The notes: generated from the sequence alone by a model not told the origin. A DNA stretch of 64,000 nucleotides from Plantago ovata (GCA_028274465.1 CM051456.1:104321348-104385347), one strand, 5' to 3'; counted from the stretch's first letter, positions 11,332 to 23,001 are shown. Translations and numbers: made by a program.

Positions 11332-11861
11332 TAGAACCCTAATTTCGAATTTGGGGGTTTTCTAATTTGAGCTTCAATTATGCTTATTTGATGCATGGGT
11401 ATGTTGTTTGTATGATTAGACATGTTATTTACTATCAATTGCATGCTCAATTTTGCTTGAATTGTTGATTTGGGTATTTTGCTATTAGATGATATATCTT
11501 GTTATGCTTTATGTCTTTATCTTTGATTTCTAGCATATGGATGTGTTTATTGATGTAATGTTGGTAGATTTGACGATAGAATGCTTAATTGTTAAGTATG
11601 AAGATTTATGATGATTGGATTTTTCGCTGCTATGGTATGAATTGAGCCTTGTTATCAAGGATATTGGTTGTCTAGTAAGAGCATGATGTGATGTATTGCA
11701 TGAAGTAGTTTCGTTGGTATGTTGCATGATGAAGAAGCTAGGCTAGACATTGCGGTTTGGGGAGGTCGATTGTTGATTTTATCACTTGTGTGTTTCGCTT
11801 TTACAATAGCATATATTTGAGTCAGTTTTGTGCCATACGAGGTACTAACTGCTGTTTGTAG
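11332..11861 (+). other. Probable intron upstream of ORF2, element A
   Basis: Donor GAG then GTATC at 11332, followed by AACCCTAATTT sequence. A perfect TACTAAC branch-site match lies at 11843-11849, and acceptor TTTGTAG ends at 11861. Equivalent introns of similar length occur in B (19927-20464) and E (34605-35145). Confidence 0.65.
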
Positions 11862-12616
11862 GTACCATACCAAGGGAAAGGAGCATTCCCGTATGATTGC
11901 TGTGAAGAACCATGTCAAGGAAGGTGACCTCGCTAGATGTGCGTTCGAGCCAAGGGGTTTTGCAACAACGTCGTGGATTATCCACGAGGAGGAGCTAGAG
12001 TATACCTGGAGTAAGGACTCCTATGCCTATTCATGCACCACCGAAGGGACAGAAACCACTATTACGTCAGCACTCCGTCACGAGGACTGCAGAGTTCGAG
12101 TGAATAGGAAGGCACCGGGACAGTCTTGCCACGGCGGATTCGATCTTGAGTCCGAAGTTGCTCGAAGGTTCCGAAGCGCTAGCTTGGTTCCAAAACGTAA
12201 TGACATGGGTACCCAGCACCTTGTTGGGGTGCCCCTTGCCTTCCTCTAAAGTGAGCATCATATAGACATCGGTCGGATCCACGGTAGAGAATGTGGACAA
12301 AATTGGAGAAAAAGGTAGAAGACTTCTGAGTATCCAAGCAGCTTACTGAAACCTTCTCGAGGTGTAAAACGTTGGAGGGGGAGGTCCTGATACCACTGCC
12401 CTTTCCCCTTCAACAGTTCACATCCTATTGGAGGGCTCAGGGATGGAGGATTCCATAACAGCGGCGGCTACTTTTGAGAATTCTACCTGCCACTACAACT
12501 CTACTAGTGAGGATGTGCGTGACAGTAGTGACAATGAAGGCCATACGGGCAATGATGATTCTGATAGAGGAGTTGTTCCTGTCCAGCCTATTAATGGAAC
12601 TACCGCACCTACCTGA
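11862..12616 (+). pseudogene. Element A ORF2 remnant ('putative plant transposon protein'-like)
   Basis: An open stretch to 12249 contains WIIHEEELEYTWSKDSYAYS, TTEGTETTITSALRHEDC and RFRSASLVPKRNDMGTQH. These align with parts of the better-preserved ORF2 of element B. The expected ATG reads ATA here and the conserved C-terminal half is missing. An acidic segment (12428-12616, with MEDSITAAATFENS) corresponds to B's ORF2 tail. A 180-bp non-matching stretch separates them. This looks non-functional. Confidence 0.6.
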
Positions 12617-13557
12617 AGACCTGATGACACCCTATAAAGCTCACAGAGGAGGCCCAATAACCCACAAGCAGCATACTCAGCCGACTGAGCCCAAACCATG
12701 GGGTAACATCTAGTATCACATCTTAATTCCTCATTTTCTTACTGCTAGGGACTAGCGTTAATTTCATGAGGTGGGATAAGATTTAAGTGATCTGATGTTG
12801 TTAGTTTGGAGCTTGGTATTGGTAGGATGAGTATAGTACCTCGCATGTTTTATCCGTCTGCATTTGCATTTGCACGTTTACTGCTTTCTTAGATTTTTTT
12901 TAGGTTGCATTCACTACATTCATCCTAGGATAGTCTTGCATGTTTTATATGGAGTTTATTGCCGAATTTTTTGAACTTTTTATTGGGTAGATCAACCAAC
13001 TATGCCATTAATCGTATGCTTCATCTCTATGAATTTGTTTGAGGTTTTTCTCGCTTGGCTTGTCACATTTATGTATTGCACTAGTTGAGCTAGGTAGTCT
13101 CGACACTTAGTGGTGTTTTCTCTACTGCGGTTCACAGAAGGCCTTTATAATAGATGATGCATGTTAGGGTCTTATGGTTGTTTTCCCGGATAATTATTAC
13201 CTAAGAGGCAACAAGTCCTTCCCATGCTTTGAGAGTGCTAAATGCATAGGAAGGAGGTAGTGTGAGGTATGTGGATCCTTTGTTTATACCTTTCTTCAGA
13301 ATAGGGTTGGGGGAGGGGGTTACACCATCGGACTTGTTTCGTTGTTCATTTTCGTATCGTGGTTTATTGTTCCTTTCCGTAAATTTTTGTACTCAACCTA
13401 TTCTTTCGATAGGTTTTGGGGAAGTCGTGTGAGTCTTTTTGTTTCTCCTCGTGTTCTGCTACTGTGGCTAAAAAAAAAATCGAAAAAAAAGGAAGAAAAT
13501 TCCAAAAAAAAAGAGAAAAAGAAAAAAAAAACCTGGAAAGAAAAAAAGAAAAAAAGA
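12617..13557 (+). other. 3' interior of element A, first copy, non-coding
   Basis: Sequence without a supported gene, including hairpin and purine-tract regions. The last 250 bases carry many small indels relative to the second copy (around 16900-17170), as at an unpolished contig end. Confidence 0.7.
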
Positions 13558-13657
13558 NNNNNNNNNNNNNNNNNNNNNNNNNNNNNNNNNNNNNNNNNNN
13601 NNNNNNNNNNNNNNNNNNNNNNNNNNNNNNNNNNNNNNNNNNNNNNNNNNNNNNNNN
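13558..13657. other. Assembly gap, 100 N
   Basis: Exactly one hundred undetermined bases, a conventional placeholder for a gap of unknown size. Frames drawn across it are meaningless. Confidence 1.
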
Positions 13658-14395
13658 GAGGCAGCAAGTAGGGAGCAAGGCAAACTGCCTAGCAACATCT
13701 GTGAAGCACGAATTGCCATTAACTATTGGATGGTTGATGTACCTGACGGAATCACCATCAAGACGGTTGTAGGTGGCACGAGGTTGCATGAAGCGAGAAC
13801 TTTCTACAGGCTTAAGCAAGAGAGAAGGACCTTGTATCCGACACAACGATGAGAGGAAGCGGATCCGACCACTCCTAAAGTTTCGACTATGTAAGGTTAG
13901 ATTTGGTGAGACTTGAGATGTCCGCTTCCACACTAGATACAGGGATCCTACTCAAACATAATTCCTTTGAATGTGTTTGAAAAGAGCAACATTGAAAACT
14001 ATTGAGCAAGGGCTATTGTAAACACTGGGCGGATGGATCCTTATGAGACCCGAGGGCGTTGTGAAAAATGTTTTGGTCAAGATTGGTGAAGCATCTATAT
14101 ACACCAATTTCGTAGTTACCGGCATCTGCCACCTGGGACGGGGGATGTCATACTCTTAGGGCAAACACTCTTGACCAAGCTACGCTCCGTGATGGACATC
14201 TACCAAAGAACTTGCACCATCGAAGTGGATGGCAAGCGACACGTATTGCAAGCCATACCTGATCCACCAGAACCGCCTGATATTACTACTCACTACTGTG
14301 GTCTTGCAGCCTATATTCTTTCTTATTCACAGGTTCGTGGCATGGAGAGGAGATCAATGAAGGGGAAGCCTAGTACCCGCAAAAAGAAGAGATAG
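13658..14395 (+). pseudogene. Duplicate, error-laden protease end of element A gag-pro
   Basis: Corresponds to 10053-10786. Frame is lost by many small indels before about 14150; thereafter it reads MTKLRSVMDIYQRTCTIEV to the same RKKKR end. Best explained by low-quality sequence beside the gap rather than biology. Confidence 0.75.
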
Positions 14396-15461
14396 GCGCA
14401 GACAGGAGTCGAGTCAAAGACTTAAAACAATGACGCTATCGGGAGGCAACCCGGAATTTATCGCTTTCTTTACTGCTTTCTGCATGCATTCATTCTTGAA
14501 CTATTTGCTTCTCGTATGCGAATTTGTTCATGTGTGTGTCGTATGTGCTTTGTTGAGTGAGTTTTTTCGAGTGGTTTTTTGAAAAAATTGATTTCGGGAT
14601 TAAAACCGCATTTTCTGACGTCGGAAACCGTCTCCCCGCTTCGGGGAGCACGGGGCGAACCGCCCCCACGTGGGGGCGAACCGCCCCACGGTCCCAGAAC
14701 TTCAAAAACGCGGATTTCTTCCCAAAACCTCATTTTCTTCATCCTTCTTCATTCATCCTCCCAAAAAAAAACCCGAAAAAACGCGATTTCATCTTTAAAT
14801 CTTCATAACTTCTTCATTTCTTGACCAAATGAGTGTTCTTTAGCTTAATTCGAAGCCTATTACATGATCTATCATCCTATCCGATCAGATTTCATCCTTA
14901 TGCGTTAGATTTACAGATCTGAGGTATCATCCTTAGAACCCTAATTTCGAATTTGGGGGTTTTCTAATTTGAGCTTCAATTATGCTTATTTGATGCATGG
15001 GTATGTTGTTTGTATGATTAGACATGTTATTTACTATCAATTGCATGCTCAATTTGCTTGATTGTTGATTTGGGGTATTTTGCTATTAGATGATATATCT
15101 TGTTATGCTTTATGTCTTTATCTTTGATTTCTAGCATTGGATGTGTTTATTGATGTAATGTTGGTAGATTTGACGATAGAATGCTTAATTGTTAAGTATG
15201 AAGATTTATGATGATTGGATTTTTCGCTGCTATGGTATGAATTGAGCCTTGTTATCAAGGATATTGGTTGTCTAGTAAGAGCATGATGTGATGTATTGCA
15301 TGAAGTAGTTTCGTTGGTATGTTGCATGATGAAGAAGCTAGGCTAGACATTGCGGTTTGGGGAGGTCGATTGTTGATTTTATCACTTGTGTGTTTCGCTT
15401 TTACAATAGCATATATTTGAGTCAGTTTTGTGCCATACGAGGTACTAACTGCTGTTTGTAG

Positions 15462-16216
15462 GTACCATACCAAGGGAAAGGAGCATTCCCGTATGATTGC
15501 TGTGAAGAACCATGTCAAGGAAGGTGACCTCGCTAGATGTGCGTTCGAGCCAAGGGGTTTTGCAACAACGTCGTGGATTATCCACGAGGAGGAGCTAGAG
15601 TATACCTGGAGTAAGGACTCCTATGCCTATTCATGCACCACCGAAGGGACAGAAACCACTATTACGTCAGCACTCCGTCACGAGGACTGCAGAGTTCGAG
15701 TGAATAGGAAGGCACCGGGACAGTCTTGCCACGGCGGATTCGATCTTGAGTCCGAAGTTGCTCGAAGGTTCCGAAGCGCTAGCTTGGTTCCAAAACGTAA
15801 TGACATGGGTACCCAGCACCTTGTTGGGGTGCCCCTTGCCTTCCTCTAAAGTGAGCATCATATAGACATCGGTCGGATCCACGGTAGAGAATGTGGACAA
15901 AATTGGAGAAAAAGGTAGAAGACTTCTGAGTATCCAAGCAGCTTACTGAAACCTTCTCGAGGTGTAAAACGTTGGAGGGGGAGGTCCTGATACCACTGCC
16001 CTTTCCCCTTCAACAGTTCACATCCTATTGGAGGGCTCAGGGATGGAGGATTCCATAACAGCGGCGGCTACTTTTGAGAATTCTACCTGCCACTACAACT
16101 CTACTAGTGAGGATGTGCGTGACAGTAGTGACAATGAAGGCCATACGGGCAATGATGATTCTGATAGAGGAGTTGTTCCTGTCCAGCCTATTAATGGAAC
16201 TACCGCACCTACCTGA
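15462..16216 (+). pseudogene. Duplicate copy of the element A ORF2 remnant
   Basis: Appears identical to 11862-12616 by eye, including the ATA in place of the start codon. Counted separately only because the assembly contains it twice. Confidence 0.6.
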
Positions 16217-16893
16217 AGACCTGATGACACCCTATAAAGCTCACAGAGGAGGCCCAATAACCCACAAGCAGCATACTCAGCCGACTGAGCCCAAACCATG
16301 GGGTAACATCTAGTATCACATCTTAATTCCTCATTTTCTTACTGCTAGGGACTAGCGTTAATTTCATGAGGTGGGATAAGATTTAAGTGATCTGATGTTG
16401 TTAGTTTGGAGCTTGGTATTGGTAGGATGAGTATAGTACCTCGCATGTTTTATCCGTCTGCATTTGCATTTGCACGTTTACTGCTTTCTTAGATTTTTTT
16501 TAGGTTGCATTCACTACATTCATCCTAGGATAGTCTTGCATGTTTTATATGGAGTTTATTGCCGAATTTTTTGAACTTTTTTATTGGGTAGATCAACCAA
16601 CTATGCCATTAATCGTATGCTTCATCTCTATGAATTTGTTTGAGGTTTTTCTCGCTTGGATTGTCACATTTATGTATTGCACTTAGTTGAGCTAGGTAGT
16701 CTCGACATCACTTAGTGGTGTTTTCTCTACTGCGGTTCACGAAGGCCTTTATAATAGGATGATGCATGTTAGGGTCTTATGGTTGTTCTCCCGAGTAATT
16801 ATGTACCTAAGAGGCAACAAGTCTTCACCATGCTTTGAAATTGCTAAATGCCTAGGAAGGAGGTAGTGTGAGGTAGTGTGATCCTTTGTTTAT

Positions 16894-17027
16894 AACCTAT
16901 TCTTCCGAATAGGTTTGGGGAGGGGGTTACACCATCGTAGACTTGTTTCTGTTTTTCATTTTCGTATCGTGAGTTTATTTTCCTTTTCCGTAAATTTTGT
17001 ACTCCAACCTATTCTTTCGAATAGGTT
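16894..17027 (+). repeat. Paired hairpins (AACCTATTC stem) in element A
   Basis: 16894-16915 (loop TTCC) and 17006-17027 (loop TTTC), stems AACCTATTC/GAATAGGTT, followed by a purine tract at 17080-17170. Confidence 0.88.
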
Positions 17028-17170
17028 TGGGGAAGTCGTGTGAGTCTTTTTGTTTCTCTCTTTGTTACGCTACTGCTGGCTAAAAAAAATCGAAAAAAAA
17101 GGAAAAGAAAAATTCCAGAAAAAAAAGAGAAAAAGAAAAAAAAACCTGGAAAGAAAAAAAGAAAAAAAGA

Positions 17171-17794
17171 GAAGATCCCAAAAAGCAAAGAAGGGTCCAA
17201 AAAAAGAGAGCCAAATAGCAGTTTAGCAAAGTGTTGAGTCTTATTTTCCATTTTTGTAATGTTCGTAATCGTGTTGTAATTTTCTATTTTTTATCTTTTT
17301 TGTCTTGAGTGTCATCTGTTCTAGACCACCCTCGTCCTGCCATTCAGGAAGTGGTGAATAGCTTAAGACTTTACTTGAGAGATGGGTAGAATAGGGGAGA
17401 GTTATCTTTTATAGGGAACCCTCCTTCGTTTGATGAGAGCCAGTACTGGTTCGACCTCTTTTGAGGAAAAGTATTAACATGATGGAACAGCAGTAAGTCC
17501 TCAGCTTCATAGGCACGGGGCAACCATTCGTATCTTAGCATGCATCATTACGTCGTCACTGACTAGGTCCAGGTAGAGAATGTTACGAGAGACTATCTTG
17601 TCTTGACATAAGTGCTTATGTGGATGTGTATAAGTCAATCGAGGTATTCTTCAACCTATATTCATGCTTTGATTCGTATGGTTTTTGTTCATATGTTTTT
17701 TGGTAGATTCAGTAGATTAGTTCATTTTATTTGGCATGAAACTCCATTTTTGTGTCTTGCATGTTTTTTGTATTAGAGTCTAGCTTAGTTGCTT
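17171..17794 (+). other. 3' interior of element A, non-coding
   Basis: Shared with D (25861-26150) and, reversed, with E (32270-32760). It includes GACTAGGTCCAGGTAGAG and ACATAAGTGCTTATGT, the second a near-palindrome. No gene seen. Confidence 0.7.
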
Positions 17795-17825
17795 GAGGAC
17801 AAGCAAACGTTCGGTTTGGGGAGTT
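17795..17825 (+). promoter_or_regulatory. Polypurine tract of element A
   Basis: GGTTTGGGGAGTT directly precedes the 3' LTR, the expected position of the plus-strand primer. The block from GCTTGAGGACAAGCAAA is conserved in D and E. Confidence 0.75.
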
Positions 17826-19097
17826 TGATGAATGTGTATTTTACACTTTCACTCGAGTCTTTTTCACCTATTTTAGCTATCCTCTATGTTAATTTTGCTA
17901 TATTTTAGTACATTTTATTAGAATAGTGTCACGTTTCCCTTTAGATTTTATTTTACAGGTTTTGGTTGAAATTCGGGGATTTCCGGGCAATTATATTGAA
18001 GTTGACAAGGGATTGGTGTTCCAGAAGCCTATTTGGAGTATCTGAAGGTTTCCGGATAGGATTTGAAGTTAGGGGCCGAATCTGGAGGTTAGAAGGCTAC
18101 TAGAAGTCAGAAACCGAGTCCGAAAAGGTGAAGAAATCCAAAAACGCGTCGAAAACGCGGAATTCCGCGAGAATTACCCGGGGGCGAACCGCCGCAGGCT
18201 GGGGCGAACCGCCCCGTGTTTTTTCGGGACCTATATATAGTGCTCAGTTTTTCTCCGAAAATCATATCTTTCCAGACCTACTTTCTCACCTCTCTCTATA
18301 GTTTTAGGTAGGAACTTCCCGGGGCCTGTCCTGGGAGTTCTGTAGCTTAGGGGATACTTTTTCATAGCAGTTTGGAGCTCGTAGGACCGCAATCATCCGG
18401 AGATTGACAACCTTCGGTAACTTTGTATCTTACAGTTTTATTCTACTTATTTTATATTCTTTCAACATGTTTTCTTCTATGATTTCTGTTGATTGCATGC
18501 CTATTATGAGTAGCTAAACTTATCGTTGGTGGTAGTATGTGAATTCTTAGCGAAGGGAAGATAATCATGCTAATGGCTATATCGCGCATTATACTCCGTG
18601 TCATTGCTTTATTTCGTTGATCAGTTGTAACCAAAATTATCGTATGTTGTATTGATTATTATGCACAATTGGACACTAGTCGACCATCAGACCAATTATC
18701 TTCGTAGTGTTGAATAATTACGGAACACATTAGGACAATCGTGATTGACTAGTCAGACCAAATTATCTTCGTAGTGCTTAATACCTGCAACAGGACACTA
18801 GATTGATTCAAAGATCTCTATGCAAGACCGAGGAATTTATGCATGATTATCGACCCGTTATGTTAAGAAGGACCATACTATCACCAATCTCCATTATCTG
18901 CTTGAAACCCCCTATTGCTATCTGTCTGTTGTTTTATATTCTCTTGTTAAACAGATAAAGCTAGTTATAGTCCTGAGAGAACGACACTCGAGTCATTCTA
19001 CTGCTACACTACGGTTTTCGTTGTAGTTGTGGATTGCCTTTGGCTAAATTACAAATATTATTTGACTGAATTCGGAGCACGACATCCGCGTTCATCA
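17826..19097 (+). repeat. 3' LTR of element A
   Basis: 1272 bp. The palindrome cluster at 18178-18216 has two GGCGAACCGCC units where the 5' LTR has one, followed by TATATATA at 18232-18239. Confidence 0.93.
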
Positions 19098-19921
19098 GCA
19101 GCGACCTCGCAATCCCCCTCATCAATGTCCTCGACCCCGTAATATTTGCAGTAGGCAGTGATGAAGCTCGGAAAGATGAATGGCTTCTTCTTCTTCTCCC
19201 AGTGGCGCTCATACTCGGCATACATGATGTGATCGATGTCGATTCGATGCTTGCCTATCAAGCAGTAGAGGAGCTCGGCATAATTCGGCTGTATCCAAGA
19301 GTCATTCATTCTGGGGATCAAGTTGAAAATACAGAATTTCATCATCACCTTAGCCTCGATGCTAAGGTCACTCTGACGGATCCGTGCAGGTTGTGCTACG
19401 GTATCTGGATACCTATACTCCCTGTTACAGATCACATCTGTGATGGCTCTATCGATCCCCCTAGTGGCCCTTGAATACTCGTAGGTGTGGTTGCTTCCTG
19501 TGAACTCCCGTTGCCCAAAATGGATGAATGCAGAAATTGAGGCCGGCGTCCATGGCACAATTAGGCCTCGAACGAGTACCCCCTCCTTCTCCTCAAGATC
19601 AGTGAATCCAGTATAGAACTCATGAAGGAGGCTCGTATCGTACCCCTTGAACCTGTTGGAAGTATATCAAACCCAATTCCTTCTCCTCGCCAGACGAGAG
19701 AGTGTCATGTACCCTGCCTGGTTAGCTACTTCATCCGGAATATCAATCCTTCTGTCCGGTATAATCGATCGTCCACCTTGATCTAGCTCCGCTTCGAGCC
19801 TTTGTCGGACATCTAGTGCAGCTAGAGACAACTCGTACAACTCGTGGGAAGGTTGGGAGCTTGATGCTACCCCCTTACCCTTCTTGCTTGACCCAGCATT
19901 CTTCGATCCTCGTGGAGCCAT
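19098..19921 (-). pseudogene. Element B ORF2, N-terminal part, 'putative plant transposon protein' family
   Basis: ATG at 19921 lies five bases after a predicted acceptor. The start is Ser/Lys-rich (MAPRGSKNAGSSKKGKGVA). An in-frame TGA lies at 19669-19667. Then come EKEGVLVRGLIVPWTPASIS, DLSIEAKVMMKFCIFNLIPR, AELLYCLIGKHRIDIDHIMY and FIFPSFITAYCKYYGV. This order matches a domain common in plant retroelements and annotated as putative plant transposon protein; the family name is from recall and its function is unknown. The frame is interrupted by element A and continues at 7210. It is the best-preserved ORF2 in the window. Confidence 0.7.
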
Positions 19922-19926
19922 GATTC

Positions 19927-20464
19927 CTACAAACAGCAATTAGTATCTTGTATGACACAAAACAGACTTATGCATATGCAAATGCAACAGCAAACATACG
20001 AGCGATATCTACAACAATCGAACTCCTCAAAAACCCTCCATGTCTAGTCTAGCTACTTCAACATGCAACATATCAATGTAACTACTACATATCACATTAT
20101 GCTCTTGCTAGACAACCAATAGCCTTGAATCATAAGGCTCAATTCATACCATAGTAGCAAAAAATCTAGGATCATAAATCCTCAACTTCATCAATCATGC
20201 ATTCTACCATTACACCCATCATTATCATATCAACATACACAAGTTTAAACATGGAATGAAAGTAAAAGATACATTGTATAACAAGATATAGTCATCTAAT
20301 AGCAAAATTCTCAAACCAACAAACCAAGCCTAATTGAACATGCAATTGATAGTTAATAACGTTTCTAATCACACAAAACATCAACCCATACATCATATAA
20401 GCTTAATTGAAGCATAAATAAAAAAAAACCCAAATTTGAAAAATTAGGGTTCATGTGAGATTAC
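19927..20464 (-). other. Probable intron upstream of ORF2, element B
   Basis: Donor TTAG then GTAATC at 20464, TACTAAT branch-like site at 19945-19939, acceptor GTAG at 19929-19927. 538 bp, close to the introns in A and E. Confidence 0.65.
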
Positions 20465-21000
20465 CTAAAATCTGAAGATTTAATGAACTAGGAAGGAATT
20501 TGTTCGGATGAAAAGAAAGAGCACGTAACGGGCTTCGATTGAAGTTAAAGAACACACAATTTGATGGAGTAATGAAGATTTTATGAAGGATTGAAGATAT
20601 TTTAAAATTTTGGGGATTTTTGGAGTAAGAAGGTGAAAGAGATGAAGAAAATGAACAAAATGGGGGCAAGCCCCATTTTTCTTCTGCTCAGACCGTGGGG
20701 CGAGTCGCCCATTGTGCGGGGCGATTCGCCCCCACCTCCTGAGGTGGGGACACGAAACTTTCGAAGAAATCCGGTTTTTAAGTCCCCGAAAACCATTTTA
20801 CTCATAAAACCACTCGAAAAAGTTCACTCAAACACAAACATAAGCACATACGACACAGAGACGAACAAATTCACATATGAAAAGCAAATTGTTCAAAGTA
20901 TGAATACATGCAATAAAACGGTAAAAAAGCGATAAAAGCTCCGGGTTGCCTCCCGGATAGCGCCATTGTTTATAGTCTTTGACTCGACTCCTCCTTGCGC
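20465..21000 (-). promoter_or_regulatory. Element B post-gag region: palindromes and leader-like sequence
   Basis: In element sense: TCCGGGAGGCAACCCGG near 20955-20940, GC palindromes at 20740-20697, then a leader-like stretch to the donor. Layout matches A and E. Confidence 0.5.
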
Positions 21001-23001
21001 CTAGATCTTCTTTTTTAGGGTACTAGACTTCCCCTTCATGGATCTTCTCCTCATGCCACGAACCTGTGAATAAGAATGAACATAGACAACAAGACCACAG
21101 TAGTTAACAGTGTGAGAAGCATTGAAGTGATCAGGTGGATCAGATATGGCTCGCAACACATGTCGCTTGCCATCCACCTCAATGGTGCAAGTCCTTCGGT
21201 ATGTCTATCACGGAGCGTAGTTTAGTCAAGAACGTTCGCCCCAAGAGAACGACATCCCCCATCCCAGGTGTAGACGCCGGTATAACTACAAAATTGGTGT
21301 ATACAGAAGCTTCACCAATCTTAACCAATACGTTCTTCACAACGGCTCCGGGTCTCACAAAGGATCCATCCGCCAATTGCACAATAGTCTTATGCTCAGA
21401 TAGTTTTCCAAGACTACTCTTCTCAAACACATTCATTGGGAGCACATTAGAGTAGGATCCCGTGTCTAGTGTAGCACGGACATCTTCAAGTTCACCAATC
21501 CCGACCTTAACATCGAAACTTTGAGGGAGTGGCTCGGGATCCTCTTGCTCCTCTTCACTCTCATCAGTACCAAGGTCCTTCTCTTCTTCTTCGGCTAGTG
21601 GGGGTTCTTCCTCCTTGCAACACTCGCACTTAGCAACCTTCTTGATGGTGATTTCAACAGGTAGATCACCCATCAAGGTAATGGACATCGACTTCTCAGT
21701 GTTGCTAGGCAGCTTCCCTTGCTCCCTACTTGCTCCTCGGTCGATCAACTCTTGCATCTTTTGATGGGCAAGCCTAGTGCTCTCTTCCAACCGATCAAGC
21801 CTTGCCCTAGTCTTCTCAGAATCTTCTTCATAACGTTTGAGAAAACTTTGGGTGTGATCAACCATTTTTTGCAAGTTCTCCATCAGTAGAGATGTCTTCG
21901 ACTTCGGTTGCTCTTTTGGAGCGGGATTTTCGCAGTGGTCATTACCATAACTAAGCCTACTACGGTCTTGGTTAGGGCCATAAGTTTGGCTAGCCGGTGC
22001 ATATCCTTGATTGTTTCGGAACCCTCTTCTCCAAAATCCACCTCGAGGATTCCTACCATCTTGTCCGTAGCTAGCTTCTTGAGTACCAAATTCCGTAGCA
22101 AAGGCTTCCTCTTCGCCTCCTTGAACCCAGTTGCCATCATCATATGCAAGCTCCGATCTACACATATGAGCTCCATGCCCATAGTTCTTGCATATTCGGC
22201 AAACCTCGTTTGACATAGCTGTTCTATTGGCGCTCTTGAGGACTTGCTTCAATTTGTTGGTAAAGCACTCGAATCGATCCCCATTCCCCCCATGCATAAG
22301 GTCTTCTTGAGTAGGTGGAGCTTCAGGTCCACGTCTCCTAACCATTGCTCTTGGGTCCTTGAACTGCGAACCCTTAGCAAGACTTTCGAAAACTGTCCAG
22401 ACGGCTTCTGCGGTTTCCTCCCAAATATTTCCACGGCATTGGAAGTCCACCACTTGTTGGTTCTCGAAGGTTAGTCCATTGCAGAAGTGTTGGACTAGAT
22501 CCGAAAGCTCAAAACCATGGTGAGGGCACTTGTTCATGAGGTCTTGGAACCTCTCAACGCGGTGTAGATGGTCTCATCATAGTCTTGTTTGAACCCAGTG
22601 ATTTGCGCCGTTGTTATTTCAGCTCCGGGTTGTGGGAGTTGGTTGACGAAATCATCGATATCGTGCAAGTACCCCATCACATCTTCCCTTGCTAAGCCAT
22701 AGAACCTAGGAAGTTGTTGGAACGTGTGGTTCTTGATTTCCAGATCACGAGTTGCAGACGAAAGAACAATCGCCGGTCCCCTCATACAATCCTTGGAGGG
22801 TTGAACCCATGCTTTCAGTGGTCTAGCTTCTGCCATTCCGTCGATTTCCTTGAAAAGACTGTGTAGAGATTCAGAGAAATCGATATCCTCTATTTCCTCT
22901 AGTTCACGCCTTCGAAGTAGTCGCCTTCTTTGGTGGTAGACTCTGTCGATCTCAGTAATTGAATCAGCAAGCGGTGTTCCTCTAGATCGTGTATGTCGCA
23001 T
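21001..23001 (-). pseudogene. Element B gag-protease polyprotein, frameshifted and internally deleted
   Basis: ATG at 23001 (MRHTRSRGTPLADS). The gag core begins normally but is deleted between PGAEITT and AQITGFKQDY, losing the segment that in A runs from DELRMKVF to LTTALKV. A small deletion near 22550 shifts the frame, and the ORF resumes at 22537 (NKCPHHGFELSDLVQHF). The zinc knuckle (CRICKNYGHGAHMC) and protease LDTGSYSNVLPMNVF are intact. A 2-base loss near 21200 shifts the frame again before the basic tail, which ends at TAG 21003-21001. No polymerase follows. Confidence 0.87.

Larger units (their letters stand above)
13658..17170 (+). repeat. Second copy of 10053-13557; probable contig overlap
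   Basis: Near-identical to 10053-13557, with long stretches at an exact 3600-base offset (for example 11580-12960 against 15180-16560). The first 450 bases after the gap are full of single-base insertions and losses that break the protease frame. It includes copies of the palindromes (14652-14690), the intron (about 14932-15461), the TACTAAC site (15443-15449) and ORF2. Confidence 0.92.
7211..19097 (+). mobile_element. Element A: complete gag-pro Ty3/gypsy-like retroelement, interior duplicated around an assembly gap
   Basis: Both LTRs are present (7211-8463 and 17826-19097), starting TGATGAATG and ending GTTCATCA, and flanked by the duplication GCAGC at 7206-7210 and 19098-19102. Between them are a tRNA-Asp primer site, a gag-protease frame with two stops, an ORF2 unit and a polypurine tract. 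No RT, RNase H or integrase motifs were found. The interior contains 100 Ns (13558-13657) with a 3.5-kb block repeated on each side, probably an assembly artefact. Without it the element would be about 8.3 kb, close to E (8182 bp). Confidence 0.93.

Noticed and set aside
13342..13933. Several frames of 80-190 residues on both strands crossing 13558-13657
   Set aside because: They run through the 100-N gap, so more than thirty residues are undefined; the rest is A-tract and duplicated gag-pro sequence.
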